From Spongilla lacustris (lineage: Eukaryota; Porifera; Demospongiae; Spongillida; Spongillidae): 64,000 nucleotides of DNA. Location: assembly GCA_949361645.1 (NCBI GenBank), contig OX442421.1, positions 4,197,320-4,261,319 on the forward strand. Direction: 5' to 3'. Position numbers and translations under genes: made by a program. The notes under the pieces are model-generated. The model ran no database searches and had not been told where the DNA came from. It saw only the letters and a list, made by a program, of their open reading frames with translations. Position 1 is the stretch's first letter; each line of letters begins with the position of its first letter. Shown here piece after piece: positions 10,966 to 23,300 of the stretch.

Positions 10966-10969
10966 CTAA

Positions 10970-11109
10970 CACAATTCTGTGTTCCAATGAACGTACGAAG
11001 AACATTTCAAGATCCTGGAGGAGGTGCTCAAAAGACATCTCACTAGCCCTTTCGCTGCATATGGAGTTGGCAGCCTTCACAATTTCAGAAGAGCCGTCTT
11101 ACATGCACA
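10970..11109 (+). pseudogene. 3' part of the open frame split by the second gypsy element
   Basis: Continues the frame from 5652-5845 after the CTAA duplication (TILCSNERTKNISRSWRRCS and onward) to a TAG after MHM near 11107-11109. No domain recognised. See the entry at 5652. Confidence 0.33.
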
Positions 11110-13530
11110 TGTAGCAGAACCCCCTGGATCCAGCCCCCCACACCCACCCTGCACTAGCAGAGAGGTGCCCACACAAGCAGGGGTCAATACATACCAGTAG
11201 AGATGCCAGCCCTCACACTACAAATAGTCCAAACACTACCAATGGAACCATAAGCCCTCAATTTGCGTGCCCCACACACTGGGAGCAGCCCCCAAGGCCC
11301 TCCTGCCCATTACCTGTCCTTCACTGCACTTTGAGTCAACAGCCCAGGGATCAATGGTGTTATACCACTAAAAGCTCCCTCACTGCAAGCGGACAGTATT
11401 ACTGGAGTCATTAATGCAAGGGAACTTAATAGCCCCACACTGCAATTCCTGTTAGCACCAGTGGAGCCTTACAGATGTAGTTATCAGACTGCCAGCAGGG
11501 GAGCCACCAGGTGCCAAATACCCCAGGGTCATTGGAGGCCCTAAAACTACAAGTGGAATCGGCTCCCTGCACAATTTCAAGAGAGCCATGAAATGGCCAC
11601 ACATGCCCCCACTATTCATGGAACTATTAACCATGACTAAGCAGCCCCCACATACAAGGCGCTATCTCGCACTACCTATCCTTCACTGCAAGTATCATGT
11701 GTTACCAGCCATCTCACTACATGTGCACCATACCATCTACTGCAAGTTCAAGGAGCCTATGGGGCCACTGAAACCATCCCCCAAACAGCACAACCACCCT
11801 CCCCCATCACAGCAAGTGAACATGCTTAATAGCCGCACAATCAATGCAAGTGAACTTACATCTGATACCTCCACACTGCAAGTAGTGGAGCCATCAGCTC
11901 TCTTACAGATGGAGCTATCAGACCCTGCACTATCAGCAGGGGTGCCAACACAATCTGGGGGTCAATAGGGATGATGCCAGTGGAGAAGTCTCCACGATTT
12001 CTGGGGAAGCCATGAACTACATGTACTGTACGTACCCAAACACTACCAGTGGAACCATTGGCTCTCTTTGCAATTGCCCCACACTATGGGACCAGCTCCC
12101 ACTGCCCTCTTGCCCACTACCTGTCCTTCGCTGCACGTTGGGTCAATGGCCAAGGGACCTATGGCGTTATACCCCTACCAGCTCCCTCACTGAAAGCAGA
12201 CAGTTATCATTGGAACCATTAATGCAAGTGAACCTAATAGCTCCACACTGCAAGTCCAGTTAGCACTTGTGAAGCCATTACAGATGGAGTTATCAGATCT
12301 GCTGCTGCCAAACACCCCACGGGTCATTGGGGGCCCCCACAATAATGCATGCTGGTGGAGACACCAGGCCTCAAACTGCAAGTGGAATTGGCACCACCAA
12401 CAATTTCAGGGGAGCCATGAACTGTAGCCACATACGCCACCTGCTGGGAACCATTAGCCCTCACTTAGCAGCCCCCGCATATGAGGCCCTATATCTGTAG
12501 TATCTTCCACCACATATCCTTCACTGCATGTTTCAGCGTCCGTACCAGCCAGCTTTCGCTTCAAGTGCACCATACCAGAGATCATTCACTGCAAGTTCAA
12601 GGGGCCAATGGGCCACTGGAGCCATTCCCACACAGCAGAACCATCCCCCCACCCCCCACCCCCATCACTGTAAGTGAACTTAACAGCCTCACGATGCAAG
12701 TGAACTTACATTTAACATCTCTACACTACTAGTAGTGGAGCCACCAGCTCACTTACGGATGGGGTTATCAGACCCTGCACAGTGCCAGCAGGGGTGCCCA
12801 CACAAGCAGGGGTCAATAGGTATGATGCCAATGAAAATGCCAGCCCTCACACTACAACTAGTCCCCAAATGTCAGGGGAAGCCCTGAACTACACGTACTG
12901 TATGTACACCTGCCCCATCTCCAAACACTACCAGTGGAACCACTAGCTCTCACTGTAAGTGCCCCAAAAACAGGGACCTGCCTTCATGGCCCTCCTGCCC
13001 ACTACTCACTGCACGTTGAGTCAATGACCCAGGGTCCTACAGGGTTATACCCTACCAGCTCCCTCACTACAAGCAGATAGTATCATTGGAATCATTAATG
13101 CAAGTGAACTTAATAGCCCACACTGCTAGTCTAGTATTAGCACCAGTGGAGCCATTACAGATGGAGTTATCAGACTGCTAGCAGGGGAGCCACCAGCTGC
13201 CAAACACCCCAGGGTCATTGGGGGCCCCCATAATAATGCATGCTGGTGGCTCTCACACTGCAAGTAGAATCGGCACCCCGCACAATTTCAGGGGAGCCAT
13301 GAACTGGAGGCACACATGCCCCCAACTTATCCCCATGGAACCATTAGCGCTCACTTAGCAGACACCACATACTGGGGCCAGCCCCTACACCCCTATCTCC
13401 CACTACCTATCCTACACTGCAAGTTCAATTCAAGTGGAACCACACATCAAGTAAACGTAATAGCCTCACACTGCAGATTCAGTGACCAGCCACACCCACC
13501 ACTCTCACAGTACCTATAGAACCATGCCAG
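11110..13530. repeat. Higher-order satellite domain, units about 0.8-0.88 kb
   Basis: Long modules recur in the same order. The segment GGANTCATTAATGCAAG recurs at about 11408, 12210 and 13088. The segment GATGNAGTTATCAGA followed by GCAGGGGAGCCACCAG recurs at about 11476, 12283 and 13160. A sister module with GGTGCCNACACAAGC/TNGGGGTCAATAGG recurs at about 11910 and 12757. Inside each module a short phrase around CACTGCAAGTGGAACCATTAGC recurs irregularly, so the unit looks built from an older 30-40-bp repeat. No credible gene is present; the ORFs are repeat by-products. Confidence 0.85.
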
Positions 13531-14840
13531 CAAAGGAGCCATCAGCCACCAATCCCTCCACAATGCAAGTTATTCATCAGCCCCCAAGCAAACAGGCCAC
13601 AGTAGTAAAACCAGCCTTTCACTGCTGACTGTAATGGAGCTAGACCCGCAGAGTTATAAAACCCTGCACTGACAGCAGGAGAACCACCAGCAGCCACACA
13701 ACAAGGGGTCCAGCCCCTATATTATACCAGTGGAGTGTGGAGATGTGAGCCGTCACACAGGTTAATGTAGCACAATTTCAGGGGAGCCACACATGCTCCC
13801 CATTGATCACCACTAGTGGAGCTACATGGTGGAACTATTAGCCCCACATTGCAAATGGACCACGCTACACTACTAGTTAGGTCTGAGGCTCCGGCAATAA
13901 GGATCTGGCCAAACAACCAGCCCCACACTATCAATTTGAGCTACCTTACACAAGGAAACCCTTGAAAAATGCAGATCATTTTCTATACCTCGCCATGATT
14001 TTTAACTACATTTTACTTGTTGGGGTTGTACCTTTTGGAACACCTTGCCTGAACATCTCGTATTGGCCCACCATCTTGTCACTTATAAGTCTCATCGATC
14101 TATGTGCATTTTGTAAATTGTATTCCTTTAAATAGGTAGTACAATTTATGTAATTTTCGTGCCATTACATGTACTTGCCTCTTCAGCCCCCCGAGTGGAC
14201 TTAATGGACCCATATTACAAGTTGCAGGCTGGTGTCTTTCCTGATTACATGGGGGATCCATCATAAACGAGGGGTGGTTTACAAACATGTATGTCTTGCA
14301 ACTTGTAATTAATGGGACAGTGGTTCAGATGAATGACATAGGTTAAAGAAAAAAGTGTGGGGATTGATTATGAAATGGTAGTGTGAAATCCACTTGTACT
14401 TTTAGGGTTAGTATTTTGTATGCACACACTGGAGTGGAGTGGAGCACAGGTGAAACTGGGTTACACTGGTAATGGCTGGTGACATCTCTGACAGTGTAGG
14501 TCTGCTAACTCCACTTGTGTGGTGCTACATGAATTCTGATGCCTTCACCGTGCCACATGGTAACTGTGTCTGTGCGTGCAATTCTAAATGGCTCTTACAA
14601 GTATTGCTACATGTACATTTACAATGTAAAGCACTAGTTTCCAGTTAGGAGCAAAGCATATTCAAAAAGCCCTTTTCTGCAAGTCTATATAAACCAACCA
14701 CAGGTGCAGACCACCAGCAATCAGTACAATAGGGCAGGTAACCATTTCACCACGGATAGCATGGCTTCACTTCCACCCCAGATAAAATCACTCTGTATAT
14801 GAACTAAATGGTATTCTGCATTCCGCAATGTCATTGGCCC
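13531..14840. other. Diverged satellite tail and non-coding sequence
   Basis: To about 13970 scattered satellite phrases persist (AATTTCAGGGGAGCCA, ACTGCAAATGGACC). From 13970 to 14840 I see AT-rich sequence with no exon, RNA gene or element I can support. Confidence 0.5.
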
Positions 14841-14985
14841 CTGGACTGCTGACTCAACTTGCAGTGCCTTAAGGATAGGGGGCCATTGTGGCTGACCCCA
14901 GTGTTTGGGGCCTGCCCACTTGCAGTGAGGCCTAATGGCTCCGTTGTATGTGTGGCGCCAGTTCATGGTTCCACTCCACAGAGTT
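14841..14985. repeat. Inverted satellite fragment
   Basis: Reads in reverse complement relative to the 11.1-13.5 kb array (TCAACTTGCAGTGCC, GCCAGTTCATGGTTCCACT). Confidence 0.65.
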
Positions 14986-15700
14986 CTTCCTAAGCCCTTT
15001 TAGAATGGCGCTGCGCAACTCTACTTTTTATCGACCGAATTTTTAAAAACACTATAGCATGCGCTGTTCGATAAAAGAGATTTTACGTTCTTGCGTTGCA
15101 TTTGCGGTAATCCCCGTATAGTTGCTTGTCCATAGTAGGCATACTTGGAAATGAAACTGACTAGAGATGGAAAGATTACTCCTTTTTTTACTCCCTAGTC
15201 TAAACTGTCAACCTCTGACCAGCCATCTGTTAATAGCATCACAATCTTTGCACAGCCATCTACCAGTTACTTAAATACCTCTGATGAGCCATATACGTCT
15301 CTACCTTTTATGAGGGCCCATCTACCAGCTATTTCTCTACCTCAGTATAGAAGGCCCTTCACTTGATGAGTTTGACTTTGAATCACAAATGTAGCACAAT
15401 TACAAATAGGAAAATCCAAACCTAAGGCTAACACATCGACTGTTTTTCAGTTCAAGTTAACCTTTGCATGCTGTCCTCTGGTTCATTATGCATGTATGAT
15501 TCTTGTATCACTGAACAAATTGCCTCACATCTATGATAATTATACTGATTATTGATTTAAAAAATGACATGGACTATCCCCATTAATAATGTATCAGTTG
15601 TATAATTTGACTTACACCTTTAAAAATAATAATACATGACAGTCTATAAATTTTTAGTGGTTTTGGTAGTGGTTAAGCACTAACACTGCAAAAACCTCTG
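14986..15700. other. No gene recognised
   Basis: Non-satellite AT-rich sequence without supported exon or RNA gene. Confidence 0.4.
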
Positions 15701-15780
15701 GGGCACAGTCCCCCCCCCCCCCCCCCCCCCCAATACCCCCTTGATGGGCAGAAGGGGTACCCCTTCACGCACCCTCCCCC
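15700..15780. repeat. C-homopolymer in a DNA-transposon-like GC-rich relic
   Basis: A run of more than 20 C starts at 15710 and is followed by CCCCTTGATGGGCAGAAGGGG and CCCTTCACGCACCCTCCCCC. This composition recurs at 19.4 kb and 26.1 kb and appears to be one repeat family. Confidence 0.5.
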
Positions 15781-15943
15781 GGCCTTTGCCACTCTACTTT
15801 CTTTTCCTAGGGAGAACCCTGCTAGGGTCTGGTTTTTGTGAGGACCGTATTCAACCCTGGTAATGTGGCAGCTGGTGGCTCCCCTGTTGGCAGTCTGATT
15901 ATTCCATACGTAAGAGGGCTGTTGGGGTGTGAGGGGGGGGGGG

Positions 15944-16160
15944 CCTAGTTGCGTGGGGACAGCTGACTAAACGTGCAGTGTAAGGCTGGTATTGTGCGCT
16001 TGCAGTGAGAGGGCTAGTGGTTCTAGTGTGTGTGTGTGTGGGGGGGGGGGCCTAGTTGCGTGGGGACAGCTGACTAAACGTGCAGTGTAAGGCTGGTATT
16101 GTGCGCTTGCAGTGAGAGGGCTAGTGGTTCTAGTGTGTGTGTGTGGGGGGGGGGGGGGGG
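15944..16160. repeat. 107-bp tandem duplication ending in GT and G runs
   Basis: The segment CCTAGTTGCGTGGGGACAGC to a GTGTGT/G-run end occurs at 15944-16050 and again from 16051, nearly identical apart from G-run length. It contains inverted satellite phrases (CTTGCAGTGAGAGGGCTAG). Confidence 0.85.
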
Positions 16161-16439
16161 GGAGATGGCCCCGTTGGCTCCTGGGCCTATGTCACAACTT
16201 GCATTGAAGGATAGGTAGTGGGAAATAGGGCTGTGGGGGATTAGTTCCGGTATATGGGGGCTGCTAGGTGAGGCAAGACCGTAGATAAGGGGGTGCTGGG
16301 GGGGGGGGGGCTTGAGCCCCGGATTTTTCTTGGAGAAAAAAAAAAGTTAACCGTATCACGTGTAATTTGAATTAACTTGATAGCGGTTGATGAGGATAGT
16401 GAGTATAATTAACGTCAATCTTAAAGTTCTTCAGGAAGC

Positions 16440-16690
16440 GAGGTAGCACATCGACAAACGATCCGCCGCATGATTTGCCATGCAAACCTGGCCTATACGC
16501 CTCCTGCCTATGTTAATGACGGTGAATTGGGGTTCGATTCAATCCCGACTCGGGTAGCTAAAGTGCCGCACGTGTAGCTCAGCTTAGGCCGGTTTACAAA
16601 TTTCATGCAAAAGGTACATATCATTCATCATGGGGTACACATTTCAAGGGGAACGTTCAATAAACAAGCTTGATTGTATGTAACGCTGAA
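16440..16690 (+). repeat. Possible tRNA-derived SINE
   Basis: GGGGTTCGATTCAATCCC near 16530 resembles an RNA polymerase III B box, and the sequence ends in a different, AT-rich 3' part before a G-run. No clear A box was seen. Tentative. Confidence 0.25.
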
Positions 16691-16899
16691 AAATAAATTC
16701 AACACGTGTACGCACCGGGGGGGGGGGGGGGGGGATGTGGGGTGTGGGGGGCTTATCTGCTATCATATCATTGACATGCAGCTATAAATACCCTAAGATC
16801 TTAAGTTTTTGCTAACAACAGATGTGGAAATAGTTAAAGCGGCCCATCTGTGGGCAGGAGGGGACACGCCTTCTTCCGCACCCATCCCCAGTCATTATA

Positions 16900-17640
16900 G
16901 CCCCGCCAAACTTTGAAAGTTACTTATGGCCATGTGAGGAGGGCTAATGTTTCCATGGGTAGTTGGGGGCGTGTGTGCCTCCAGTTCATGGCTCCCCTGT
17001 GGGGTGCCAATTATACTTGCAGTGTGAGAGCTGGTGTCTCCACCAGCATGCAATATTGAGGGGACCTCCAATGACCATGAGGTGTTTGGCAGCTGGTGGC
17101 TCCCCTGCTGGCAGTCTGATAACTCCATCTAATGGATCCACTGGTGCTAACTGGACTAGCAGTGCAGGGCTATTAAGTTCACTTGCATTAATGGTTGGAG
17201 CTGGTAGTGGTATAACCCCATTGTTCCCTGGGCCATTGACTAAACGTGCAGTGAGTAGTGGGCAGAAGGGTCATGGGGGCTGGTCCCAGTATGTGGGGCA
17301 GCTAGTGGTTCCACTGGTAGTGTTTGGAGAGGGGGCAGGTGTACGTACAGTACATGTAGTTCATGGCTTCCCCTATAAGTTATAGTCTGAGGCCTGGCAT
17401 TTCCACTGACTGGCATCATACCTATTGACCCCTGCTTGTGTGGGCACCCCTGCTGGCACCGTGCAGGGTCTGGTATCTGGTGGTTCAGCTACATGACGGC
17501 TCCCCTGAAATTGTGAAGGCTGCCAACTCCATTTGCAGCGAGAGGGCTAGTGTCTCCAAGTGCTGGTATTGCGGAGGCTGATCCCATTGGTTGGTTGGTG
17601 GCTCCTGGCTCTGCATGGCATCTTCTGGACTTGCAACATA
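16900..17640. repeat. Inverted copy of the higher-order satellite
   Basis: Reverse complement of the 11.1-13.5 kb unit, in matching order: CCAGTTCATGGCTCCCCT, CACCAGCATGC, GGCAGCTGGTGGCTCCCCTG, TGATAACTCCATC, AACTGGACTAGCAGTG, TTCACTTGCATTAATGG, GACCCCTGCTTGTGTGGGCA. The array at 11.1-13.5 kb and this copy face each other across about 3.4 kb. Confidence 0.85.
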
Positions 17641-20100
17641 GTGAGGGGACTAGCCCAATATGTGGGGGTGGGGCTGCTGGGGCTTTAGTGAATTAGTGGC
17701 TGCTTACTCCCTTGACCACCGTCGATGTCACTACCGTTCTCAATCTCCCCATCCTCGTCAAATCGAATGTTCGATCATCATATTCGTACTGCTCAAACTT
17801 GTCCGTGGATTAAAACTCTTACGAGCTCGTCTTCAGTGGACGTCGCCATATCGTTTATCTACATATACAGAACATAACGAATAAAAACTGTGACAGACAG
17901 GGACGATAGATCAATACTTACCCAGCGCAGTATAGGTATAGTGTGGCTATAAGTTATCAAAGTCTCAGCCCACAGGAAGTCTTTGCATTTCATGTGATTT
18001 GGTGAATGGAAGCGGTTCACACACATACAATGGCACGATTTGAGCGGAAAACTTGTACCAACTTCGTGCTGCTGCATCTTCATAAGGGATGGTATAAAAA
18101 TTAACGAACAGGACAAATCGATAGGTATAGGACCTCTCCGCTAACAAAATGAATTTGAAGTGATTTGATTACTCCTACCAAATGTTATGGCGGGTTTGAA
18201 CCCTGTGGGGTGTCAAATGTTGCAATAGTGGTACAGAGCAAATGTTACACCCCAAAATGTATTTTACCATAGAGAAATGGTGTATGAAGTGTTGAAAATA
18301 GGATGTCGATAGCTTTAACTGTTCAGAAGTTATAGCGATTCAAACATAACGGAATTCTATATATATATATGCAAAGGACCATTTTGTCATGAACTGTCCC
18401 ATATATATATTATATACTATGTCAATGCTCTATCGATCGTCCAAGTCCGGATTTCAACATGGTAAACCATTACAGTTTTAATAAGTGCCAATTAATGTAA
18501 TGCAATTGTAGCGTAGTATGATCATAGAATAGTACAATCATAGCGTACTACAATTATAGCATAGTATAATTGTAGCGTAGTACGATTAGCGTAATATGTG
18601 GCGTCACTGTAATTATCTGCACTACACCTGATGGTCCACTTTCGAAAACACCATGCCAAAAGTGAAGTACCACATCTTCAGCTGTTGCAAGGCACCAGGC
18701 AGGTATAGGCAGCCAGGACAAATCACAAGCCAGTCTGCACCACTACACTGAGGTCTTGATCTCATTCAATTTGTCTACTGCCTGGCAGTGTTTCTGCTGC
18801 ATATATCAAGATGGACACAGTAAATCATATTGGGGTACATTCTCCTACGCAATCCTGATGACCTATGATATACTCAGCTACTCATATTCATCACTAACCT
18901 ATTGTCTGTAACGTGCGTGGCCTCATACCGCACTTTGCATGTTCTCAGTAATTATCCATTTTAACGGAACAACAGACTGAATGTAAAGAAATACATTGCA
19001 ATAAATACCTTTCCAAGAAACGATTCTGGCTGTCCTGACAGCCATGCGTAGGAGAGAGCAGAAGCTGGGATAGAAATGGCGGAGAGCAGCAGGTCAACAT
19101 GAACAGGTACTTGCACATGCACGATGTCAAGGGCGGATTTAGGGGGAATTAAGAGGGTGCTAGCGCAACGATCCTTCAAATAGATTATAAATCTCACAGC
19201 CCACAGGATGTAGTTAAATATTCTGATCTATATATCGATTTAAGTATGTATACCGTATATTGATTGCTATGCCGTTCAATAATGAAAGTAGGTGTGGAAA
19301 GTCTGGAAGAAGCAAGCAATTGTTGTCGTATTCACTATTCTATCGTTCGTTTTTAGCATGTTTCTACGCAATTATATGCTATGCTTTGTGACTTGTAAGT
19401 TCAAAAGTTGCAAAGCGGCTGGGCCTCTGGCCCAGACCTTGATGGGGGACCTTACAGCACTCCCCCACAGCCCCTTGCTGGACATAGGCGTGCCCTGCCC
19501 CGCCCTTGCCTGTCACTGTAGCCCTCCTTGCCCCCAAATCCTGGATCCACCCCCAAGGAGCGACTGCATCAGTAAATAAAGAGGTGCAGTCAGAGTGAGG
19601 GCTATACATGTATATTGATATGGCCTTGAGGGCATTTATAGCAAGAGGGCAGTATACGTTTTATACCAGCTGCCGCTACAATTACATGACACACACATGG
19701 TCAACTATGTTACCATAGATGTAGTAGAGATAATGTATTATCTCTGATACTAGTACCCAACGTATCAACAACAGGAAGCAATGACCCCAGTAGAAATGAA
19801 GGGTATATTAATAAACAGCAGCATACTCACCAGAACCTAAAAGTGCAAAGTACGGCACCACTAAAGTAATATTCAGTTTGTAGCAAATAGACAATAAAAG
19901 CCATGGGGCATATAAAATACAAACACTGATCAAGATACATTAACTTTGAGCTTAAAACCCTTCAATTTATAAAAGCAATGCTAGATATAGTTTTACAATA
20001 TAATAGATGCTTACATGTTACAAGTGTTAAACTGGCATTCATTGTTACGTGTTGTGTTGTAATGCAATTCAGTGGGTTTTAACGTGATTAATTGCGTCAT
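17641..20100. other. No gene recognised; short AT-rich tandem repeat at 18505-18595
   Basis: At 18505-18595 the phrase AATTGTAGCGTAGTA recurs about four times, alternating with its inverse TACTACAATTATA. At 19120-19560 lie GGGCGGATTTAGGGGG and a GC-rich relic with GATGGGGGACCTTAC. No exon could be supported. Confidence 0.45.
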
Positions 20101-20119
20101 GCTTATAATTTTTTTCAAT

Positions 20120-20323
20120 ACGGGCAGAGTGTGTTGGACATTGATTCATGCATACATCGTAAAATATGATATTATGTAGTCATATGTGAATGTCACATGG
20201 CATTATTAGAGATTTAGTGAGGATCGTGCATTCTGTGACTTTGAATGTATCTGAAGTAATCCATGTCATGAAGACCTCTCTGGAAAATAGAAATTGAATG
20301 GCTACCAGTGAATTTCTTACATG
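20120..20323. repeat. Paralogous segment carrying the empty target site
   Basis: Aligns with 1100-1179 plus 5464-5610. The single ATGAT at 20166-20170 occupies the place where the other copy has the 4,284-bp gypsy element between two ATGAT copies. Confidence 0.75.
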
Positions 20324-20404
20324 CATGCATCATAAACAAACTATGTTTATACATGCACTTGTAGCAGTCACACCAGTAGAATTTGCATATGCACATGTAC
20401 CTGC

Positions 20405-20503
20405 CTTTGTCTCACTATTGACATCAGCACCGGCTGATAACAGAACATTCACCACCTCTGATTGGCCCATCCAAGCAGCCCAATGCAATGCAGTTCGGCC
20501 TTC
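20405..20503 (-). CDS. Ankyrin-repeat exon (99 nt) of a second locus
   Basis: After the acceptor GCCACAG the minus strand encodes EGRTALHWAAWMGQSEVVNV and then LLSAGADVNSETK, one 33-residue ankyrin repeat. If the exon is exactly 99 nt and phase 0, as at 827 and 977, its donor is AAG followed by GCAGGT, a rare GC-AG site. A GT donor lies four bases later but would change the phase. It probably belongs to the gene starting at 24113 on the same strand, although intermediate exons were not found. Confidence 0.78.
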
Positions 20504-21046
20504 CTGTGGCATGCAGGAATAAACATTCATCCCATCAATTCAGTCCATACCATAGTGTGGTGTACTCAATGGATTGTATTGTGCAAGAATGCGAGTCATT
20601 CGTTATTCTATTTAGTGCATTTGAGTATGCCCTTTCCCCCAATCCAATATACTGGCAACGAGAGTGGGATGGTGAAGTTTGGCTGTCTGGATGTGTTCCA
20701 GACTGAGGAAGAGATAATATTGGCCTATTTGGAGAGTGACAAAATTTTACTTTGCAGCCAATGAGGTTAGTAATGACAAGAGGTTACCAGCTCTTCTTAG
20801 CGTGATCAGCTAAAATGTGCAGGCTATTGTGGCACTGGCTAAGCTATCCGAAAGCAGTTTCTCTGAGGTGGCAAGCGCCATTTTGAACCTAAGCCCATAG
20901 TACTGTAATAGAACTCTATTTATAAAGACTGAGCTTGCGCAGATGTTCTTTACTATTGTGCATAAAACTCTCTGTATGTATTTGTGTTGTCAGTTCTTAT
21001 TACATTGTGCGTTGCCCTAACCTGGACAGTCACTACATTGACATAG
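20504..21046. other. Intron or intergenic; possible LTR remnant before the gag relic
   Basis: A TATAAA-like TTTATAAAGA near 20920 and a downstream transition into gag at 21047 could be the remains of a long terminal repeat. No second copy was found in the window. Confidence 0.3.
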
Positions 21047-21600
21047 TTGGCTACTACTATGTTGGACGTGGAAGACCAGGCAAGCACTAACACAGCGGAA
21101 ACAGCAGGCCAGGCAAGCGCTAACACTGCAGGAACCACGGCGACTCCTACAGCAGGAACCGCACGAATGGGACCACTCATTTTCCCAGAACCTTATTCAG
21201 GCGAGATCAATTGGACGGACTGGGTCTACCATGTCGAGGTAGCTACGGTGAACGGTTGGAACAATGCCACCAAACTTACGTGCCTGCCAGTCCATCTTAT
21301 CGGGAAAGTGCAGGTCGCTTGGAGACGGTTAGCGGCAGATGTCAAAGGAAACTATGCTATGCCTATGGCGAAAGAGGCCCTGCACAAACGGTTCAAACCC
21401 AATAGCATAAGGCAGCTGTATGTGGCAGAGTTTCATCCTAGGCGGCGGCGAGCAGTGCGGCAACTTTGCTGACCAGCTGCACTGCCTCGCGGACAAGGCA
21501 TTTCCTAGGCTTGTTGAAGATGCAAAGGAACGTCTAACTCTTGACAGATATTTGAGTAACACAGATGGCTTTTGCAGCGATACACTACGCTGAAATAGTC
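21047..21600 (+). pseudogene. Truncated gypsy gag relic
   Basis: The frame 21047-21472 is homologous to gag of the element at 5846-10965. Shared features are a PYSG/MYSG start, WTDWVYHVEVATVNGW, LPVHLIGKVQVAWRRL, a KRF box and a RRRR stretch. It loses frame near 21455; the next part (LADKAFPR) is legible in another frame to about 21600. No protease or RT follows. Confidence 0.82.
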
Positions 21601-22990
21601 AAAGTTTGTCTTCAACTAATCATTTACTAAATATGGCCACCGCAACCAGGCGCTACCATCATAGCGTTATTTCACTGCTGGATCAATTGGCAACATGTGG
21701 TGGATGGGGATTTGATTTAGATTCACATATAGAAAAAGGATATACATTTGTGTATCTGAGTGCATGCAAAGAAGGCTACCTAATTTTCAAATTGTACTTA
21801 CCCAAACAACCATTACATATAGAGCAAAGTTCATAGCAAGTATGGAGGGTAAGATCATTTCCATGAGCTTAGCCTTAGGTTCACTATGGATTCGTGCTTT
21901 GTGTGCGGTACTGCAACTGGTGCAGAATTACATGGTGTGATATGTTACTCATAACTCCAGAGGCTAGAGGAGTTGAAAATGCCTCGAGATATATAAGTCA
22001 CAGCCTACCATATTTTGGCCAATATGGTTCAGTCAGATGTGTATACTCTGATGCAAGCAATACATGTTATGCGCACATGGTGGGAGATGGTTGCAGTGGG
22101 CAGGGTTTTGGAAGCAGGGCTTACAAGCTGTGAGGTAAACATGTGCTGTGATTCACAGATAAGCAATTTCAAGTAGGCAGTGGTACATTGTAGGCCCCAT
22201 ATGGAGGTGGAGGCATTAAAAGTGTTTAGAAACTGTGTGGTACATAATATAAAGCTGGAACATCAGTGCATACCAATCAGTAGCCGGATAACTTCAGCTA
22301 CATATGATGGAGTAATTGGACTACTAGGTATGCTTGCGTTCTTATACACACACACAAAAAATGTACACCTAGACACCAAACACAATTGCACATGGAAATA
22401 ATATCAAAAAATGGAAGATAAACCAAGAAGAAACAGATACCGATAACATAAGTTCCTCCATATCCATTCAGAAAAAAAAATTCCATTTTATGTCATTTGT
22501 TTTTACTATTGGTCAAAAAAAACCAATAGGAGTTTTTTTTAACTGGATTAGGAAATTTTATCAAAGGAAGAGGTTACACACATAGATGGTGTTAGTATGA
22601 AACTGCTGACCTGCACCTGAATGCAAAATCCTACAACATCTACATTCACAAACCCTTCTTACCACTGCATTACTACCCAAATCACATCAACACTGTACTG
22701 CAATTTCTAATCACTGTAGGACGCAAATTTTGGAAAGGGATACATATTGTAACATTCCAATTAAAACGACCATTCCAAATAAAACACTGCTCAAATTTAG
22801 GTAAAAATGAATTCCCATTTGTGTGGTCGAATAAGTAAACACACGTTGCATGTGGTTTGTATTGAACAATCACTAACAATGACATGATATCACATTAGCA
22901 TAGACAAAATGGCACCAGCTGGGACCAACATTTGGAAGGGTACTAATAGAATAGCTTGAAAGATACACCGCTTACAGGTTGCCTTGGGAG
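21601..22990. other. No gene recognised
   Basis: AT-rich, with short A and T runs near 22470-22545. No supported exon. Confidence 0.4.
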
Positions 22991-22997
22991 TACACCA

Positions 22998-23153
22998 CTT
23001 GGAAGGGTAGACTGGCCTGGAGAACATCACAGTAACAAACATTTGGAAGGGCAGCCTGGCCTGGAGAAACACAGTGGGCAGACTGGCCTGGAGATGCACC
23101 ACAGCGACCAACATTTGGAGGGTCAGACTGGCCTGGAAAATCACCACAGCAAC
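22998..23153. repeat. Minisatellite, about four imperfect units
   Basis: The phrase GACTGGCCTGGAGAA followed by CACCACAGYRACCAACATTTGGA recurs with units of about 30-44 bp. Both strands are open across it, so local ORFs are not evidence of coding. Confidence 0.8.
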
Positions 23154-23300
23154 CTATGCTATGATCGTAGAACAATAGCAGTGCATTTGCAACAGCGCTA
23201 ACTATTTTGCCATTATAAACTACACCATCAGCACCACATAATGCCTTCACATACTGACAGGCTTGATCATCTATGAACACACCACGAAACGTAGGCTGTC

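Noticed and set aside
17690..17860. Minus-strand start MATSTEDELVRVLIHGQ with acidic text downstream
   Set aside because: It has several stops and frame changes within 60 codons and no recognisable domain; too weak to call even as a pseudogene.
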